Assembly (NCBI GenBank): GCA_036345935.2
Contig: JADWOT020000001.1
Location: 28,307,627-28,371,626, forward strand
Source of the DNA: Taenia hydatigena
Taxonomy: Eukaryota; Platyhelminthes; Cestoda; Cyclophyllidea; Taeniidae
DNA: 64,000 nucleotides
Direction: 5' to 3'
Below, piece after piece: positions 9,396-21,400 of the stretch. The notes under the pieces were generated by a model. The model was not told the origin of the DNA. It did not search any database and saw only the letters and a program-made list of their open reading frames with translations. Numbering within the stretch: the first letter of the stretch is position 1; each line of letters opens with the position of its first letter. The position numbers and the translations under genes are program-made.

Positions 9396-9862
9396 AGTAA
9401 GAAGAGGACGCGCGGGAAGATGGTACATCTTCCGCTGTTTAAGTTGTTAGGGATCACTCGCCTCGTCTCTTTTCTCTAGCTCCCTATCCATCTTCCCCAC
9501 ACCCCATAGCATGATTGTATGGTGCTAACAGAGCTATGTCACAGCAATACCTTCTTTTTGCCTTCTATGTGAGCAGGATGGGGTGGGTGGTAATGAGACG
9601 AGCATTAGTGGACTGAGTGAGTGGGTGGGTGTGAGAGGCGCCACCACATTAAAATATTGGTCAACAATGTCAATTCTAGTGAGAAATGAGTGAACAGGGT
9701 TGTCAGCGACCCAGCTTACCGACTGTGCAACAGACATTCCGTAATATGGAAAGTTAATGGGCATACACATGTCTGAAGTGCTCTTCCCGCCTCACATCTC
9801 GCATTGCCTCTCCTTCTAACATCGGCTGCCATGATATTCTAATGCTTCACACCTTGCATAAG

Positions 9863-10057
9863 GCCGCCGAAACTGTGCAACGACAGGTTGAAATAGGGCA
9901 ATCGGCCAGCTATCGAATGAGTTTAAACACAAAGGAGTGGCTGAACCATATCTCAGCAATGACTACGACGCACTATCTCTCGCACGCAACGATTCGCAAG
10001 AGTGGTCCCTCCCACACCGCAACAAAACGGCTACGGTTTGATAACGAATGCAAACAG
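9863..10057 (+). CDS. Downstream exon of the membrane-protein gene
   Basis: Acceptor atgcttcacaccttgcataag, 65 codons, phase 0 to 0, donor CAG|gtctga at 10058. It reads AAETVQRQVEIGQSASYRMS then LNTKEWLNHISAMTTTHYLS and a basic end. The phase fits the 9377-9395 micro-exon. The last ~45 nt overlap the 330 bp direct repeat that recurs at 38.8 kb, so the repeat either captured an exon edge or inserted at it. Function unknown; soluble and polar. Confidence 0.5.
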
Positions 10058-10340
10058 GTCTGATAATGGGTGAGTAGACTCATTCACAAAATCGTTTCCA
10101 CGCCATCCTTTCTACCCAGCCGTAAGTAGCCAGGATATGAGTTCGCCTCACTGGGCCAATGCAAGATGTCAGATAAAAACAGTGAGATCAAATAACTCGC
10201 TTGTAGCAGTACCACATTTCAATAGCCAAAGCAGCTCTAAGTATGCACATCACAATCTCAGTTAAATATAAATTCGGTGCTTAAAATATTTGCGCTAAAA
10301 TATGTATTGTTGCATTTGTCATTATGCACGACATCTCTAA
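10012..10340 (+). repeat. 330 bp direct repeat, copy 1, with invariant core
   Basis: Aligns in the same orientation with 38811-39140. The flanking parts are clearly diverged, but the core 10222-10327 differs at only two positions from 39021-39126. The core includes GCAGCTCTAAGTATGCACAT, AAATATAAATTCGGTGC and TGCATTTGTCATTATGC. It has no open frame of note. A conserved core in a decayed repeat suggests function (promoter, small RNA or protein-binding site) or recent gene conversion. Confidence 0.75.
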
Positions 10341-10349
10341 CCCACTAAC

Positions 10350-11840
10350 ACGGTGGCGCCCTCTTTCTGCGCTGTTAAAGAGTTTATTAGGAATTGGTAG
10401 AGCTAGGCCCAAACATGTCGATGGTGGGCGGAATTATTCCGACAGCTCATTGCAATTATGCGACTATCCTCTCAAACAGGGAGGGGACAACTTCTTCGCG
10501 CAAACTTGATCAACTAATCGCACTGATAGCCTGCATGCCAACGAGGGAACTACGAGCAGTGTGGTAGTCAGTAAAGATCACATTTCGGCTACGTTGAAAG
10601 ATCCACATAGGGTGACCAGCAGGTAACCCAAATAGTGTTAAGAGCAATCCCCTCAACTCATTCAAACAATGAATCAGCACACTCCCAAAGGCATGTGTTG
10701 TTCAGCTCCTGGTTCTCACTGTCATAATGAGGACATGATCTTCTTCCTTGAGATCAGGTTAGCACTGACCATAGAGACGAGAAGGAAAGAACAGTTGTAG
10801 AGACTTAATCAGGCGTCTTTGGCACCTCTGGCTGCATCGGTCGTGGTCACGAGCCAGGTGCTGGTGTTGAGTATCGGTAGAAAATTAAATGCCTCCCTAT
10901 ATTGCCGTCTGATCGACAAAGTGTAGTGTCGTTGATTCTCCTGTCATCACATCGGCACTTGCTAATGCTGATAGGTCGCTGTTTGTTTCGATCTATCGGC
11001 ATAACTGAAGTAGATGTGGTGGACTGAACCATTCTCTTTGGCTAAAAACATTCGATGGATGCACACCCTCATGCACAAGTATCATTATTCACCTTTAAGC
11101 GAGAAGTGTTCTCTGTTAAACGAGCTCAAACCTCATCACTCTATTTTATTTGCTATATCGCCGATGAAATTTGTCCCCTACTTGTTCTCCCTCTTTTCAT
11201 CCCAAGGAAGACAAAAGCCAAGAAGGGAGAGACAAGCGCTGAACTCATTGCACACCCTTCCGAATGCGTTTACATAATGTTGCCATTGTATCAGGCAATT
11301 GCATAGGATGGAGCACACCGCTCCGTCTGGAAGCTATTCGTCCATCAGTGTTTCGAGTTGGACTTAACTCGTTGTTCCTCTCTGCTATATAGTGTTCAGC
11401 ACCCATTCATTACTTTACTGGATCCTTGTTAGGTCGTGCTATTAGCAGTGATAGATCCAGATTTATCGGTCTGATGAGATTCGCCCTGCTCAACTAAGGT
11501 CGGTGCGCACTAATGGTAGCTGTCCGTTGAGGTGTCCAGAAGATGGCGAGAGAGTGCTGTTGCAGCGATGGATCGCTTCCAAAAATGTAGGTCCTTAGGG
11601 AATGGAACGAGGTCGGTTAATTGTCTCAAAGCTGCTTGTTAAACACTCAAGTCATCCAAAGGCGAGCTACCACCCCAACGATTGATGAGAAGCAGTCGGC
11701 AGTCCCACCTTCCTCTATCCAACCGGCAGTCCAAGCTAAGTGCAAACACCCTCAAAGGGCTCTTTTGCACATTCGCCCTTAGCGTCACTGATTTGTGTTG
11801 ATGACACTCCGGCCCCTTCCTTACCTTTGGCATATTTCCA
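10350..11840. repeat. Diverged interspersed repeats
   Basis: The part around 10735-10860 matches 27640-27760 in order (direct). The part around 11400-11660 matches 30900-31220 loosely. Open frames here (e.g. 11014-11277 plus) are not supported by splice sites and fall in repeat sequence. No gene called. Confidence 0.45.
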
Positions 11841-11842
11841 AG

Positions 11843-12035
11843 TAAGCAGGCTGTGCAAGCAGTGCTCCTCTGGTGACAGGACGATCATCATGCGGAGGTC
11901 ACATGCTTGTGGTCCCGATTAACATTGATAAAAAGTAGCCTCCAGGTTGAGCGATCCGTACCTCTATTCACAATTTGTGGCTGCAATGCCAGTAGCGGTG
12001 TGCCAACAAGTCCGTAAAGGACTGCACTAGGTTCA
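11843..12035 (+). repeat. Repeat module D, copy 1
   Basis: First of five direct copies sharing GTAGGCAAG(T/C)TGTGCA, then a GGTCTC or GATCT-like middle, AATTTGTAGCTACAATG-type sequence, and AGTGTGC...GCAAAGGTGTGC. This copy is diverged. Confidence 0.55.
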
Positions 12036-12048
12036 GCGTTCACCTCTC

Positions 12049-12282
12049 CTACTTAGCGTCATTTAACACTAATGATGGGATGCTGCTCCTATCATGGCGC
12101 AAATGTCTTGAGAGTGTTTGATCACCCACGCACCACAAGCCAAGTTGAGGCACCAATTGGCTGTACGATGAGGATTTCATTGTCGTGTGAAGGATAAGTG
12201 CATCAACCTTTTTCCTAGTTGTCGAACAGCTGAGGTTCATTTTAGGATAGCTTACGATTAGACGTGGTGACGTGGGGACCAC
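12049..12282 (-). CDS. Candidate coding block, unknown
   Basis: Minus-strand open frame of 77 codons containing KMNLSCSTTRKKVDALILH and SYSQLVPQLGLWCVGDQTLS, ending at a stop. Composition and codon choice look coding and it lies downstream of the good minus-strand exon 12560-12726. No clear acceptor was found and no family recognised; it may be a 3' exon of that gene or a chance frame. Confidence 0.3.
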   Translation of the reverse strand: MVPTSPRLIVSYPKMNLSCSTTRKKVDALILHTTMKSSSYSQLVPQLGLWCVGDQTLSRHLRHDRSSIPSLVLNDAK

Positions 12283-12559
12283 GCAAGTTGTGACTGCAGT
12301 TGCAGAATGCTATTGCTGCAAAGCATCAATGCGCATTGGCATTCTGTGCTTAATCTGCTGACTGGAAGCAGCTGAGGAGGAGTGGACGCTAACTCTGCAA
12401 GCACAGACATTCCAATAGTCCTCCCCGAAGGACAGCTGACGTCGCTCTCTGATTGATAGATGCGTGATTTTGGGTGGTTTATATATCCTTATAATGATTA
12501 GTGCAGTGAACTGTAGATTTCTACTAGCAAGTACTTTCTAGCAGATAAGTGCCACTTAC

Positions 12560-12726
12560 CCAGCCTTCACAAGGACCACATTGCAGCTTTTGCTTGGCGT
12601 GTTTAACGCTTGTTAGTAGATCGGTTGCGATCAGTTCAACTAAGCCTAGAAGCTCCCGATAGCAGTATTCTTCTCTTCTTGGTGTCCACCGCTTCCTCTT
12701 CACATTAGACCTCAGCAAATCCAGGT
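12560..12726 (-). CDS. Well-supported exon, unknown protein
   Basis: Minus strand: acceptor catatgtttattaaatag, then AC plus 55 codons, then a consensus donor gtaagt at 12559. The peptide is helical and basic, with LDLLRSNVKRKRWTPRREE, YCYRELLGLVELIATDLL and CGPCEGW. The first half is rich in K/R and the middle looks like an amphipathic helix. No family is recognised. It belongs to a minus-strand gene whose other parts may include 12049-12282 and exons further right. Confidence 0.55.
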
Positions 12727-12846
12727 CTATTTAATAAACATATGCTCCAACCAATGTCATTCTAAGGCGTCGGCAGATTTCCAAACGACTAGACATCTTG
12801 GAAGACTTTCTCTACGATAGCAAATTTGAACGGCCAAATCAACTCC

Positions 12847-13153
12847 TCAACCGTAAATGTAGGCTTTTAGCATTATCTCTTCCAATAAAAAAGTTTTAAA
12901 TAAATGTGACCAATGCTCGGAGAAACTACCACTCGACGGTGCAAAAGCCGACTTAGAAACCAAAACGTGTACAAATGTGCTAAACCGGATTAAATAAAAG
13001 AATAAGAGGAATTCGGCTACAATTAGTGAGAAGAGCTGGGAGGAAGATGGAAGTGATGGGAATGTTATGCTGCCACGGTCTAGGTTGGCAAACGAATTGC
13101 TGACGGCAGTGGAAAGCTTGAGGTCGCTGGCCCACTTCATGGGGTTACATTAA
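12847..13153. other. Coding-like block open on both strands
   Basis: On the plus strand, 13034-13153 reads SWEEDGSDGNVMLPRSRL then ANELLTAVESLRSLAHFMGL and stops, like a C-terminal exon, but its acceptor is poor. On the minus strand, 12847-13140 reads KWASDLKLSTAVSNSFANLD and onward for 97 codons. Only one can be real. The minus reading agrees with the neighbouring exons; the plus reading has the more protein-like composition. Confidence 0.3.
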
Positions 13154-13602
13154 TTCCACTTTGCTTTGCTCAAGACTGCTCCTCTCATTTGTGCCGATTT
13201 GTCCATAATACCATGCCCACCTTCAGTGAGAATCATTGCCTAGAGGAGGATGTAGGGCGGGCAAGGCTAAAGTAAAAAGAAGCACTAACAATGGCGATGG
13301 TCGTGCATATTGTGGTTGAGGTGGTGCCAAACGTGTCCTCTTTAGGCACCGAAGTGCAGCTGCTTAAGTTGCATTGGCATGTGTATGGACAGCTGGAATA
13401 ACCAATTCATTAAAATGGACATTGAGACAGATAGCATTAAAAAATTATGGGATGCAGCAGAAGTGTGGAAAGCGTAGAAAAACCACCCAAATTATCATAC
13501 GTCAGGCTGTGTAGTCATATAAACAGGATACGAAGGACAGACAAGTGTAGAGATTACCCCATTTAGGGTTTGGGTCCACTGCTTGCCACCTGTCAAGTCA
13601 AG
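13154..13602. other. No feature seen
   Basis: Stops in all frames, no repeat partner noticed and no splice-bounded frame. Confidence 0.4.
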
Positions 13603-13813
13603 CTACTTGTAAAGGCTCCGTTCACCAAACTTCAGCAATATTTCCATCCCAATCACACGGTGTTGATGTGAATCAACAATTTTAACACTCAAAACAGTAT
13701 CAACCTTCGTCGAGGATTTTGACACGCTGAACTCAAATCGTCTTGAACAGTATCGAAATGCTACTGTACGAGCATTAAAATGTGGCAAGAGAAATGCGCG
13801 TTCTTTTGTTATT
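13603..13813 (-). CDS. Probable exon, beta-rich protein of unknown family
   Basis: Minus strand: acceptor tcttgatctgctgcataag, then A plus 70 codons to a TAG. The peptide alternates hydrophobic and polar residues (AFLLPHFNARTVAFRYCS, FEFSVSKSSTKVDTVLSVKI, HRVIGMEILLKFGE), as in a beta-sandwich such as a C2 or immunoglobulin-like fold. That fold guess is inference. If a gtgaac donor near the end is used the exon would continue elsewhere; otherwise this is a terminal exon. Confidence 0.4.
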
Positions 13814-14443
13814 CTTATGCAGCAGATCAAGAATGTTGACACTTGGGATTCCAAGAGGTCCCCATGCACAGACCACACCCAAATAGTCACTATCTGACTC
13901 CAAAACATCTCAACACAACTACAGGGGGCCAAAAAATGAGGAATTCGGAGCGCAACGTTACCACCGGGTACAGTTGCGACCACGCAGGACCCTGACCCTT
14001 CCTATATGCCGCTAAACACTCGAAAAGGGTGTTGAGTATGATGAATGCAAGGTAACCGTTACAGATATTGTCATCAACTTTAGATATCATATTAAAAAGG
14101 ACTTACAATTTATGCAAAAAGTAAGCAGTAATTTTGGTAAATATAACATTTGTAAGGCATTTGTAGGACACTTCAAAAGCAATTATGTGGTCCTAGTTAT
14201 TTTTGTTGCAGAAGGCAGTTGATAGTAGTCCTCATCATTGTCTGTTAAGTTTTTGGATCAATTTTTGCTTGTCTCTAGTGAGAAAATAGTTCAATGCTTG
14301 GGTTTCATTGAACGTGCCTAAAAGACGAGAGGCAGGAACACAGCGTGAGTACCTCGACGCAGACAAAAACCGTCCTATAACTCCCAGCTGATGTGCTATT
14401 CATCCACCGTTTTGTATAAGAATGCAAAGGTATCTCATAACAT

Positions 14444-14571
14444 TCAAGATTCTCGTGTTTGACATTGGCGCAGGAGTGGGATAAAGAATGAAGGAATCCT
14501 TGCAAATTGGCCGACATGAACAACGTACGGAGGATCCAAAACGGCGTTAGCATGAATTATGTAAATGTGGC
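14444..14571 (-). CDS. Probable terminal exon, unknown
   Basis: Minus strand: strong acceptor ttgcatcattcattctttacag is not contiguous in full, but the last bases (attcattctttacag) are good. They are followed by GC plus 42 codons to a TGA. It reads HIYIIHANAVLDPPYVVHVG then QFARIPSFFIPLLRQCQ. A second frame over the same DNA (14305-14553) with HENLECYEIPLHSYTKRW is also open and meets a gtactc donor, so frame choice is uncertain. No family recognised. Confidence 0.35.
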
Positions 14572-14846
14572 CTGTAAAGAATGAATGATTTGGCTAGATG
14601 TTTGCATTTAAACCGAACATCTTACCACTGGGAATTAACATAGCAATAAAAATACCCAGCATAATAATTGATACGTTTGTTGTCTATTCAACTCTCAGTC
14701 TCGTCTACGGTCACTTTAATGGTCATTGTGGCTTCGTCGGGTGGGCTGGTCTCTGGGCCACGTTACTAGCTCCAATCCTGCCCACACATCCCTTGTGATC
14801 AGACTATGCACCTTGCCCGAATGCTTCAAAGACGGACTCGATTTTA

Positions 14847-15233
14847 CTATCCATATATAAAGAGGAGGTAACGAGGACAAATATCAGTCGCGTCTCCAGT
14901 GCTAACAGAATTCCAGCAGCGCTGCTCATAGTCACCATGCACCGAAAGCTCAGCATGACAGTCAAAGCTCAAATGGCAAAACCTACTTGGCTCTTTGCTT
15001 TGTGGACAGAGGAAATGATAATACTGGATTTGAAGTTCATATGCACTAGCAGATGTAGCAATGCTTTCGCTGCCTTTGTGCCCATGACGTCTACCCACCA
15101 TTAAGTTTGGTGATGCATTAGAATGCCAGGATGAAATTGACCATCGCGATCCTTCACTGCCATGCGTTACCTTCCTCCAGCACTTGATGCCTTGTCCTGT
15201 CAACACCTGTGGTGGGATTTCCACCCTACTCAA
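14847..15233 (-). CDS. 128-codon open block, possibly coding
   Basis: Minus-strand frame with mixed, non-repetitive composition (VEIPPQVLTGQGIKCWRK, YELQIQYYHFLCPQSKE, CHLSFDCHAELSVHGDYE). It lies among other minus-strand exon candidates and outside the repeat families. Splice boundaries could not be fixed. It could be chance, since a 60-codon frame also exists on the other strand. Confidence 0.3.
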   Translation of the reverse strand: MSRVEIPPQVLTGQGIKCWRKVTHGSEGSRWSISSWHSNASPNLMVGRRHGHKGSESIATSASAYELQIQYYHFLCPQSKEPSRFCHLSFDCHAELSVHGDYEQRCWNSVSTGDATDICPRYLLFIYG

Positions 15234-15667
15234 ACGACACCACTGAAGGGGTGCAAAGTAGTCAACGCATGGCAGTTTGAATTAGTGTTGGGATTCGGAG
15301 AGCACACCAATAAACAAGGCGACATTCATCAAGCCCTTGCTTAAATTAATTGCAGAATAGCAGTTTTGTCGCCATACAATAAGTTAGTGCAATACAAGAT
15401 GACGATTTCTGCAAGTGGGATATAGGCCTTACGCTGGGTTCAGATGGACTGAATAGCGTCTGTTATGACTGCAGTATGTAAGGACAGTGTCTAGCTGTGC
15501 ACTTGTCTCTATTCCAATGAAACACGATGGGAATTATCACTAACTCACAGTTAGCCCTAATTTCTTACTGGAAGTGTTCTTAAAATTTGGATAATTCTTT
15601 TAACTAAAGCAGAGTAGCAGTAGGGTGCTGCGCACTTACCACGATTTTACTTGTTACTCCGCAAAAG

Positions 15668-15766
15668 GTTTTAATCACTCCAATGGATTCCACTTTAGCC
15701 TCAACACAAGGTGACGATCATTGTTTTGTCTCATGCGATACCGCCCACGATTTGCAATGCATGCAG
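15668..15766 (+). CDS. Probable 99-nt exon, unknown
   Basis: Acceptor acttgttactccgcaaaag, exactly 33 codons in phase 0, and a strong donor CAG|gtaaag at 15767. It reads VLITPMDSTLASTQGDDHCF then VSCDTAHDLQCMQ. It could be a distant 3' exon of the plus-strand membrane-protein gene, whose exon at 9863-10057 also ends in phase 0, but that link is only permitted by phase, not shown. Confidence 0.4.
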
Positions 15767-16271
15767 GTAAAGTTAAAAGAAACTTGCGACTGCCTACGTC
15801 CATTTTCTTTACGCTGTGTCAGTAGAGCGCATCAGCAACCTATCCACCAAAGAGTTATCATCATGCTCTCCTCCTGGTACTGAGACTTGCAAAGAGGTGA
15901 CGATGAGAAATAGGATGAGTTAGAGCGGGTAAAGATAATGCCACCACCGCACACACACATCAAACGACCACCGCTTCTGTATCCTGCACAATCAAGCATC
16001 AAGACAATGCAAAGATACTAGACTAGATACTAGATACTAACAACTACGAATGTACACAGGAGAAATCTTTCGGCGCCATGCAGCACCAGGTTAAGGAGAA
16101 TTGAGCATCGTGAGGATGAGAAGGCGATAAAGTGGGTGAATAGGTGGTGCGTGGGAATGGTCAAGGTGAATTATGTTCCGTCGCTGCATCAGAGGTGCCT
16201 TAGCGGCTTCTTGAAGTAAAAATCTTGTTGATACACTGGTAAGATTCTGAGTAAACATTGTCGGAACTCAC

Positions 16272-16402
16272 CTGCGCAGAGCAGTGTGGGGAAATTTGTG
16301 TCTTTCGTGAGGGTGGTCGACACATGGTCAACGTTAGCATCATGAGCGTCGATTTTGATTGGGACACAGTGGGTTTTGCCCTTCCACTTTTCTACACACG
16401 CG
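16272..16402 (-). CDS. Probable exon, cysteine-containing extracellular-type
   Basis: Minus strand: acceptor acacctccctttgctgtccgaaaag, C plus 43 codons plus G, donor gtgagt at 16271. The peptide ACVEKWKGKTHCVPIKIDAH then DANVDHVSTTLTKDTNFPTL and LCA has paired cysteines, as in small secreted or lectin-like domains; no family can be named. The frame remains open to about 16521, so the exon may be longer. A plus-strand frame (16258-16458) overlaps it, so the strand is likely but not certain. Confidence 0.4.
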
Positions 16403-17760
16403 CTTTTCGGACAGCAAAGGGAGGTGTAGGTGCAATAGCATCCATCCAAAATAAATAGCAAGTCACTAATCACTTGGGTGCCTCCCCATTCTTTTGAGTA
16501 AGCAAAGAGCTCTGATTGCATTTATTCCTTTAGAACGAATAGATTGAGAACCGGTAGCGAGCGCTCGAAGGCAGATAACTACAAGTTCATGGCGAGAAGC
16601 GCGTTCGCCGAACGCTCCGTGCAACTAATCACGGACTTAACTCTCCAGCTCAGCTCCTCTGAGCGTTAAACCAGCCACATCGCAATTTTTACACTTTAGT
16701 TACATAGTGGCATTGTTGGCCAGGAAATCGCCTTGCGCACCGTTTTTATCCATTTGGACTTGAATGCTGCAATGCAGTCAACTTGGGCTTGGCGGGTTCA
16801 ACTCCATTTTCAGCACCAGCGCACACTGACAAGCACCGTAGTTGAGTAATTGATGAATTACGTTTGCTTGTTTATGCACAAAGCAGCCTTTTAAAGGTGT
16901 TTGCAGTTGACTCGGACCATCTGTTGGTGAGAGGTCGTTGTGAGTACCACGTCAGCCATTTACTCTTTCCTCTCCTCCTATTCCTCAAATGCAGGCAATA
17001 TTCTTAACAGCACTGACTGCTTTACGAGCAGCGTTAATGATATAAGTCGGCCTCCTTCATTGGCTCTAAGTCTTTAAGTGCAATAAATTGATCCATTATT
17101 GCAACAGCACTGTTATCTCATCATCTGGTTACCTTTCCCGTCATCCACCATCATTGTTCACCATCAGAGCGCATTGCCTTTAGTTATCCATCAGACTAAT
17201 ACATTCGAACGGCTCTGCCCACCTTCCACTGCCAGCAGAAATGATGAACACTGCATAGCAAAGAGGGACCACGGGTTGGATTTAATTCCGAATAGTGCCG
17301 TTGTTTTAGCACCTCTTACCTCGTAAATGATTGATCATCCGGTGTAATGGAAGCTATGCACCATGATGACACACCCTAATAAAGCCACTTTTGGCGGTCT
17401 AGACCAACTTTGGTGTAGGGATGGCCTCCAGACAGGACGGGACTGCACCTGTGTGTGCATTTACTGTATGTAATAGCAATAGTTTATCAACGCATTCACG
17501 ATGATGTACAATAGGTTTGGTGCTTATCCCTCTCCCCTTGACCTTCATTCTCATGCAGTGGGGAGATTGAGACCGGGAAGCCTTATCCATTTCCTGATAG
17601 CCTATCAAGACACCAGCGACTACAGGACAAAGAAAGGCACTGGTCTCAATTGCAAATAAATGTGATTTTGATAGACCGAAGTCCTTAGGTTTTGGTCCTT
17701 CGTTCGATCGCTTCCTCCAGACAGTCTATTAGCATGCCGGCAGTCTCGCCTTGCATTCTC

Positions 17761-17973
17761 TCAAAACAAGCAGAATGAGAGCAGGCAGCAAGCAATTCTA
17801 GTTGTTGACTTGATTAACGGAAAAGATTGATGAGGTGTGTGCTGCATTGCAGGTAAGCGCAGGCAAGCGTTGCTCAGACCAATTCGCTGTCCGACAACAC
17901 CATCATCAGGCGAATTAGGCTGCTGATCTGCAAGCCATAACAGGAAACGCACAAGGTTATGTAGTATCTTCAC
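17761..17973 (-). CDS. Candidate exon, unknown
   Basis: Minus-strand frame with KILHNLVRFLLWLADQQPNS then PDDGVVGQRIGLSNACLRLP; an acceptor-like ttatggcttgcag lies inside it. It may be a real exon, or an exon edge within intron. No family recognised. Confidence 0.25.
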   Translation of the reverse strand: MKILHNLVRFLLWLADQQPNSPDDGVVGQRIGLSNACLRLPAMQHTPHQSFPLIKSTTRIACCLLSFCLF

Positions 17974-18445
17974 CCCAAAGTAGACAGCACCAACAACCTA
18001 AAGATCACTGTTGTGGGGTGACTACGCTATACTTAAATTAACGATGACGCTTTCAGTGTGAATTTGAATGGCACCACTTTTGGTGGTGCGCTGGTTCGTC
18101 AGGTGCGAGAAGTAGTAACTAGTCGATGACATGGAGTTAAGACGCTACTGGACTAGCGTTTGTACACGTTGCTGGCTGGCTGCCTAACTGGCTAACCTGC
18201 GAACTTGTCTGTCTGTTCATACAGAATCGCTGGTCAGGGACAAAACCTGCTTATAGCTACTAGTTTCCCTATTAACCACCTAGCCAGCCATTTAAATAGG
18301 TTGCACCGTGGCCTACTCAGACAATGCTCTGTTTCCGACCTTGCTACGATCCCAATGGTAACTAAACGAGTGTCCCCTTAAATTTATGGCTTGGAGAAAT
18401 CTATTTGAACCCCATGAGTGACCTTAGTTGGATGTTGCTTAGGAA

Positions 18446-21400
18446 AATACACACACAGCACCGGACTCCTAGCAAACGAAAGCTAGGACGCTCACCTAAG
18501 AAGAGCAAGAGGACGTTAAAGAAACCAGTTTATTCGTTTTCTGCGCCACTTTAGTTTTAAGTAGATTTCTTAAACTACGTTGCTGCATCAGATCACTTAG
18601 AGTTTCGCTTTAAAGATACCTTCGAAATCTGCTATTTTAGAGTAGGCGCCCTTGCCACTGCAGCATGCAGTGTGTGTTGATTGAGTGATTGAATAGTGCA
18701 GATCGCCTCTTAGCCGGTGACCTGTTCCATTTCGCAGTCTATTTCATACTGCCAACAGCAAGCGCGACCCATTTGACATGTCAACTGGCACTTGAGTCAA
18801 CACTGCCAACCAACGCAGATAGACAGGTGCGTAGTGACAGTAAATAGCGCGAACATTTTGGTATTTGAGACGAATTCCACCTCTGATGTGCATTTGCTAA
18901 AGCGACTCGCGTTATGTCTGTGACCAAACACTCTTCTGCAATTATCTTCACATCCCCATATGAAGGCTCCTATAAGTGTCTTCCCAATCCCTATTGCTTG
19001 TGCTATCGGCACTACAATCTAGAGAAGCACCCAATCCATCACTCAATGATTGAGTCAACTTTGTACACACGATATCCATATTTGCCAAGACTACAAATAT
19101 CGGTACTGATTTCTGAGTGCGCATTCGATCAAATTACGGTTTACAACTGGCTTCTGCTGTGGGTGAGTTATTATAGTTTTTGTAATCACGTCGTGTAGAG
19201 AATAAGGAGCGTGATTGCTCATCTGAGATACGCCACAGGAGGCGCATTGGTGACAGTGGTGAAACGCTAGGGTTGCCGCTTTACTTTACGGCAATTCACT
19301 CACCATAATTCACCTCACCCTGAGCCTCTCCGTCATTCTGAACTTCCCTCCACTTGTTTGTGTCAGTTTGTGCAGTTTTTGATAATCTTTTACCACATTG
19401 TGTCCAATTGCATTGTATTGCATTGCCTTCGGTTGCGCAGCATAGGCTGCATGTATTACTGCATTGGAATATGAGGTGGTTAGGGTGATGTTGATGATAT
19501 CATCTGACGACACACAGATGCAACTACATTAATTATTCAAGGATTGTAGCTCCTAAGATTATTTATCAGGCATAGTTATAGTCGATCCTGCGTGCGTAAA
19601 GGCGACTTCATCAATTTCACTTAAAATACATTCATTTTGATCATGAATCAATTCACAGTTTCCTATTCATTCAATCCTGTAAAGCTTTAATCGTTTCAAT
19701 GAATGGCTGACAGATTGTTGGAAATGCAGCTAAGTTTACGCATCGGTATCATACAGAAGGCAGTTATAGATGCTGAGGTTCTTCTATAGGACAGGATTCA
19801 TGACACAGTGAAAATCCGTCAAGACGCATTTGTGACGCTAGAGCAGTAACTGTTGTACATTCTGCAAATGCCTCGTCGCGTAGGCTTGCAACAATTTGCT
19901 GTTCGCTGCTCATTTAGTGTTGGCTCTGTGCTCTAGTAAACCAATTACTACACTAAACGCATTTGACTACTTGTTTGCGCACAGTTACTCTTGTGTTGGG
20001 CCCCTTTGAGTCAAAGGTGTAGGCTGAGTTCTGGAGCACGTATTCCTTCTGCATGCCATCCGATCACTCTGGCAGCATCGATAGTTCCCTGACTGTTAGT
20101 GAGCCACATGGATAGCAGCGACAAAGAGAAGGAAGAGGCTATGGAATGAGCCCTTTTATACAAGAATAGAAGTTGGCCGACAATGGGCAGCAATGCTATT
20201 TGAGAAGAAGGAAAACACAAAGGTGTAGACTCAACACCCCTCGTTTTATATGCTTTGCTTGGACGCACAGGTTTACTTACCGAAATGCGAAGACCAGTGG
20301 GAAGCAAAATTCTGTTACTAATTTGGGTAATGTTAACGTCTAGAGGTGCATCTTTGTAGTCGTAAAAAGCGGTACTTTTCCTCTTGTGCTCAAAATGCGT
20401 TTCATCAAAAATCTGACAAGAGCAAACGGGAAGAAATCGCAATGAGTTACGAAGAGTAGCACAGCTGGTAAGGAAAGTTGAGGGTAAGAAATGTATGTAG
20501 TGAACACTTAGCAGACGCCAGCGGTTGCTTCGCGTGGATGCCCGTGGATTTGAACACCACTGGGGTTATGCTACGCCAGTCCGGGTTAGTACATGCGTAG
20601 GTGACAGAAGTGGAACGCTCGGAGCCGCTGGTACACTTTGTAACATTTCGATCATCTGCAGTTCTTTCAATCGCCTCCACTACTCTTGCTCATCCGTTTG
20701 TGCTATTTCGTACAGTGGGTTTCTATCCCACATAATTGTATCCCTTTGCATTGTGTTCGATTGTGAAGTATAGCCTGCATGCATTACTCTAATGAATGAT
20801 GCAATACTATAGGAATTGACAGCGGCATTGGTGGTGGAGGAAGACGTCGCAGTCAAAGTGATATCGACGGCTTCATATGAAGTTAATTGAGTGCAAACGC
20901 ATTGTGGTTCAGTGGAATGCGGCTGTTTATTCTGCTGTCACAAATTTCCTGTCAAATGCACGAAGTGTTACAAAGTGAGTTGTAGAGTGGATACGCATTG
21001 GCGGATGCAAACGGATAAATATTGTTCATATGCGGCACCAAAATTTTGTGTGCATCCATTTCGACCTAACCTCCTCTAACAATTTTTGCACTTTTCCGTT
21101 TACTGGTAGAGCAAATGTCGTTTGCAATTAATGAGGATTCTGTTCGCCGTTGCATCAATCGCTCCAGCTAACTCACTGAGATACTTGGATGTGCTCATTC
21201 ACTACCTCATTGCACCATCTTTACATCACAGGCGTAATTAGGACTCGTGAGCACTACAACATGCTCCATTCTGCCAAGGTGCCTCAACATCAGTGCGGCA
21301 AAGTAGAGGAGAAAGAGTTAGTGGAATTAGTCTTAATGAACACAGATTGGGGCATGCGCCATTTCGAGTAGCGGCTTGCAAAGACAGTACGCAAACAGAC

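Larger units (their letters stand above)
16263..18445. mobile_element. 2.2 kb block present only in the left arm
   Basis: In the right arm, the sequences matching 16262 and about 18446 lie next to each other near 52150. The block therefore is an insertion in the left arm or a deletion from the right. It holds the exon candidate 16272-16402 and a diverged copy (17398-17540) of the GGCCTCCAGACAG...TGTACAATAG module of 25250-25350. Terminal repeats or target-site duplication could not be fixed by eye. Confidence 0.55.

Noticed and set aside
9396..9451. C-terminal reading WYIFRCLSC and stop after 9395
   Set aside because: The gtaaga donor at 9396 and the phase match with the 9863 exon make splicing more likely, though read-through remains possible.
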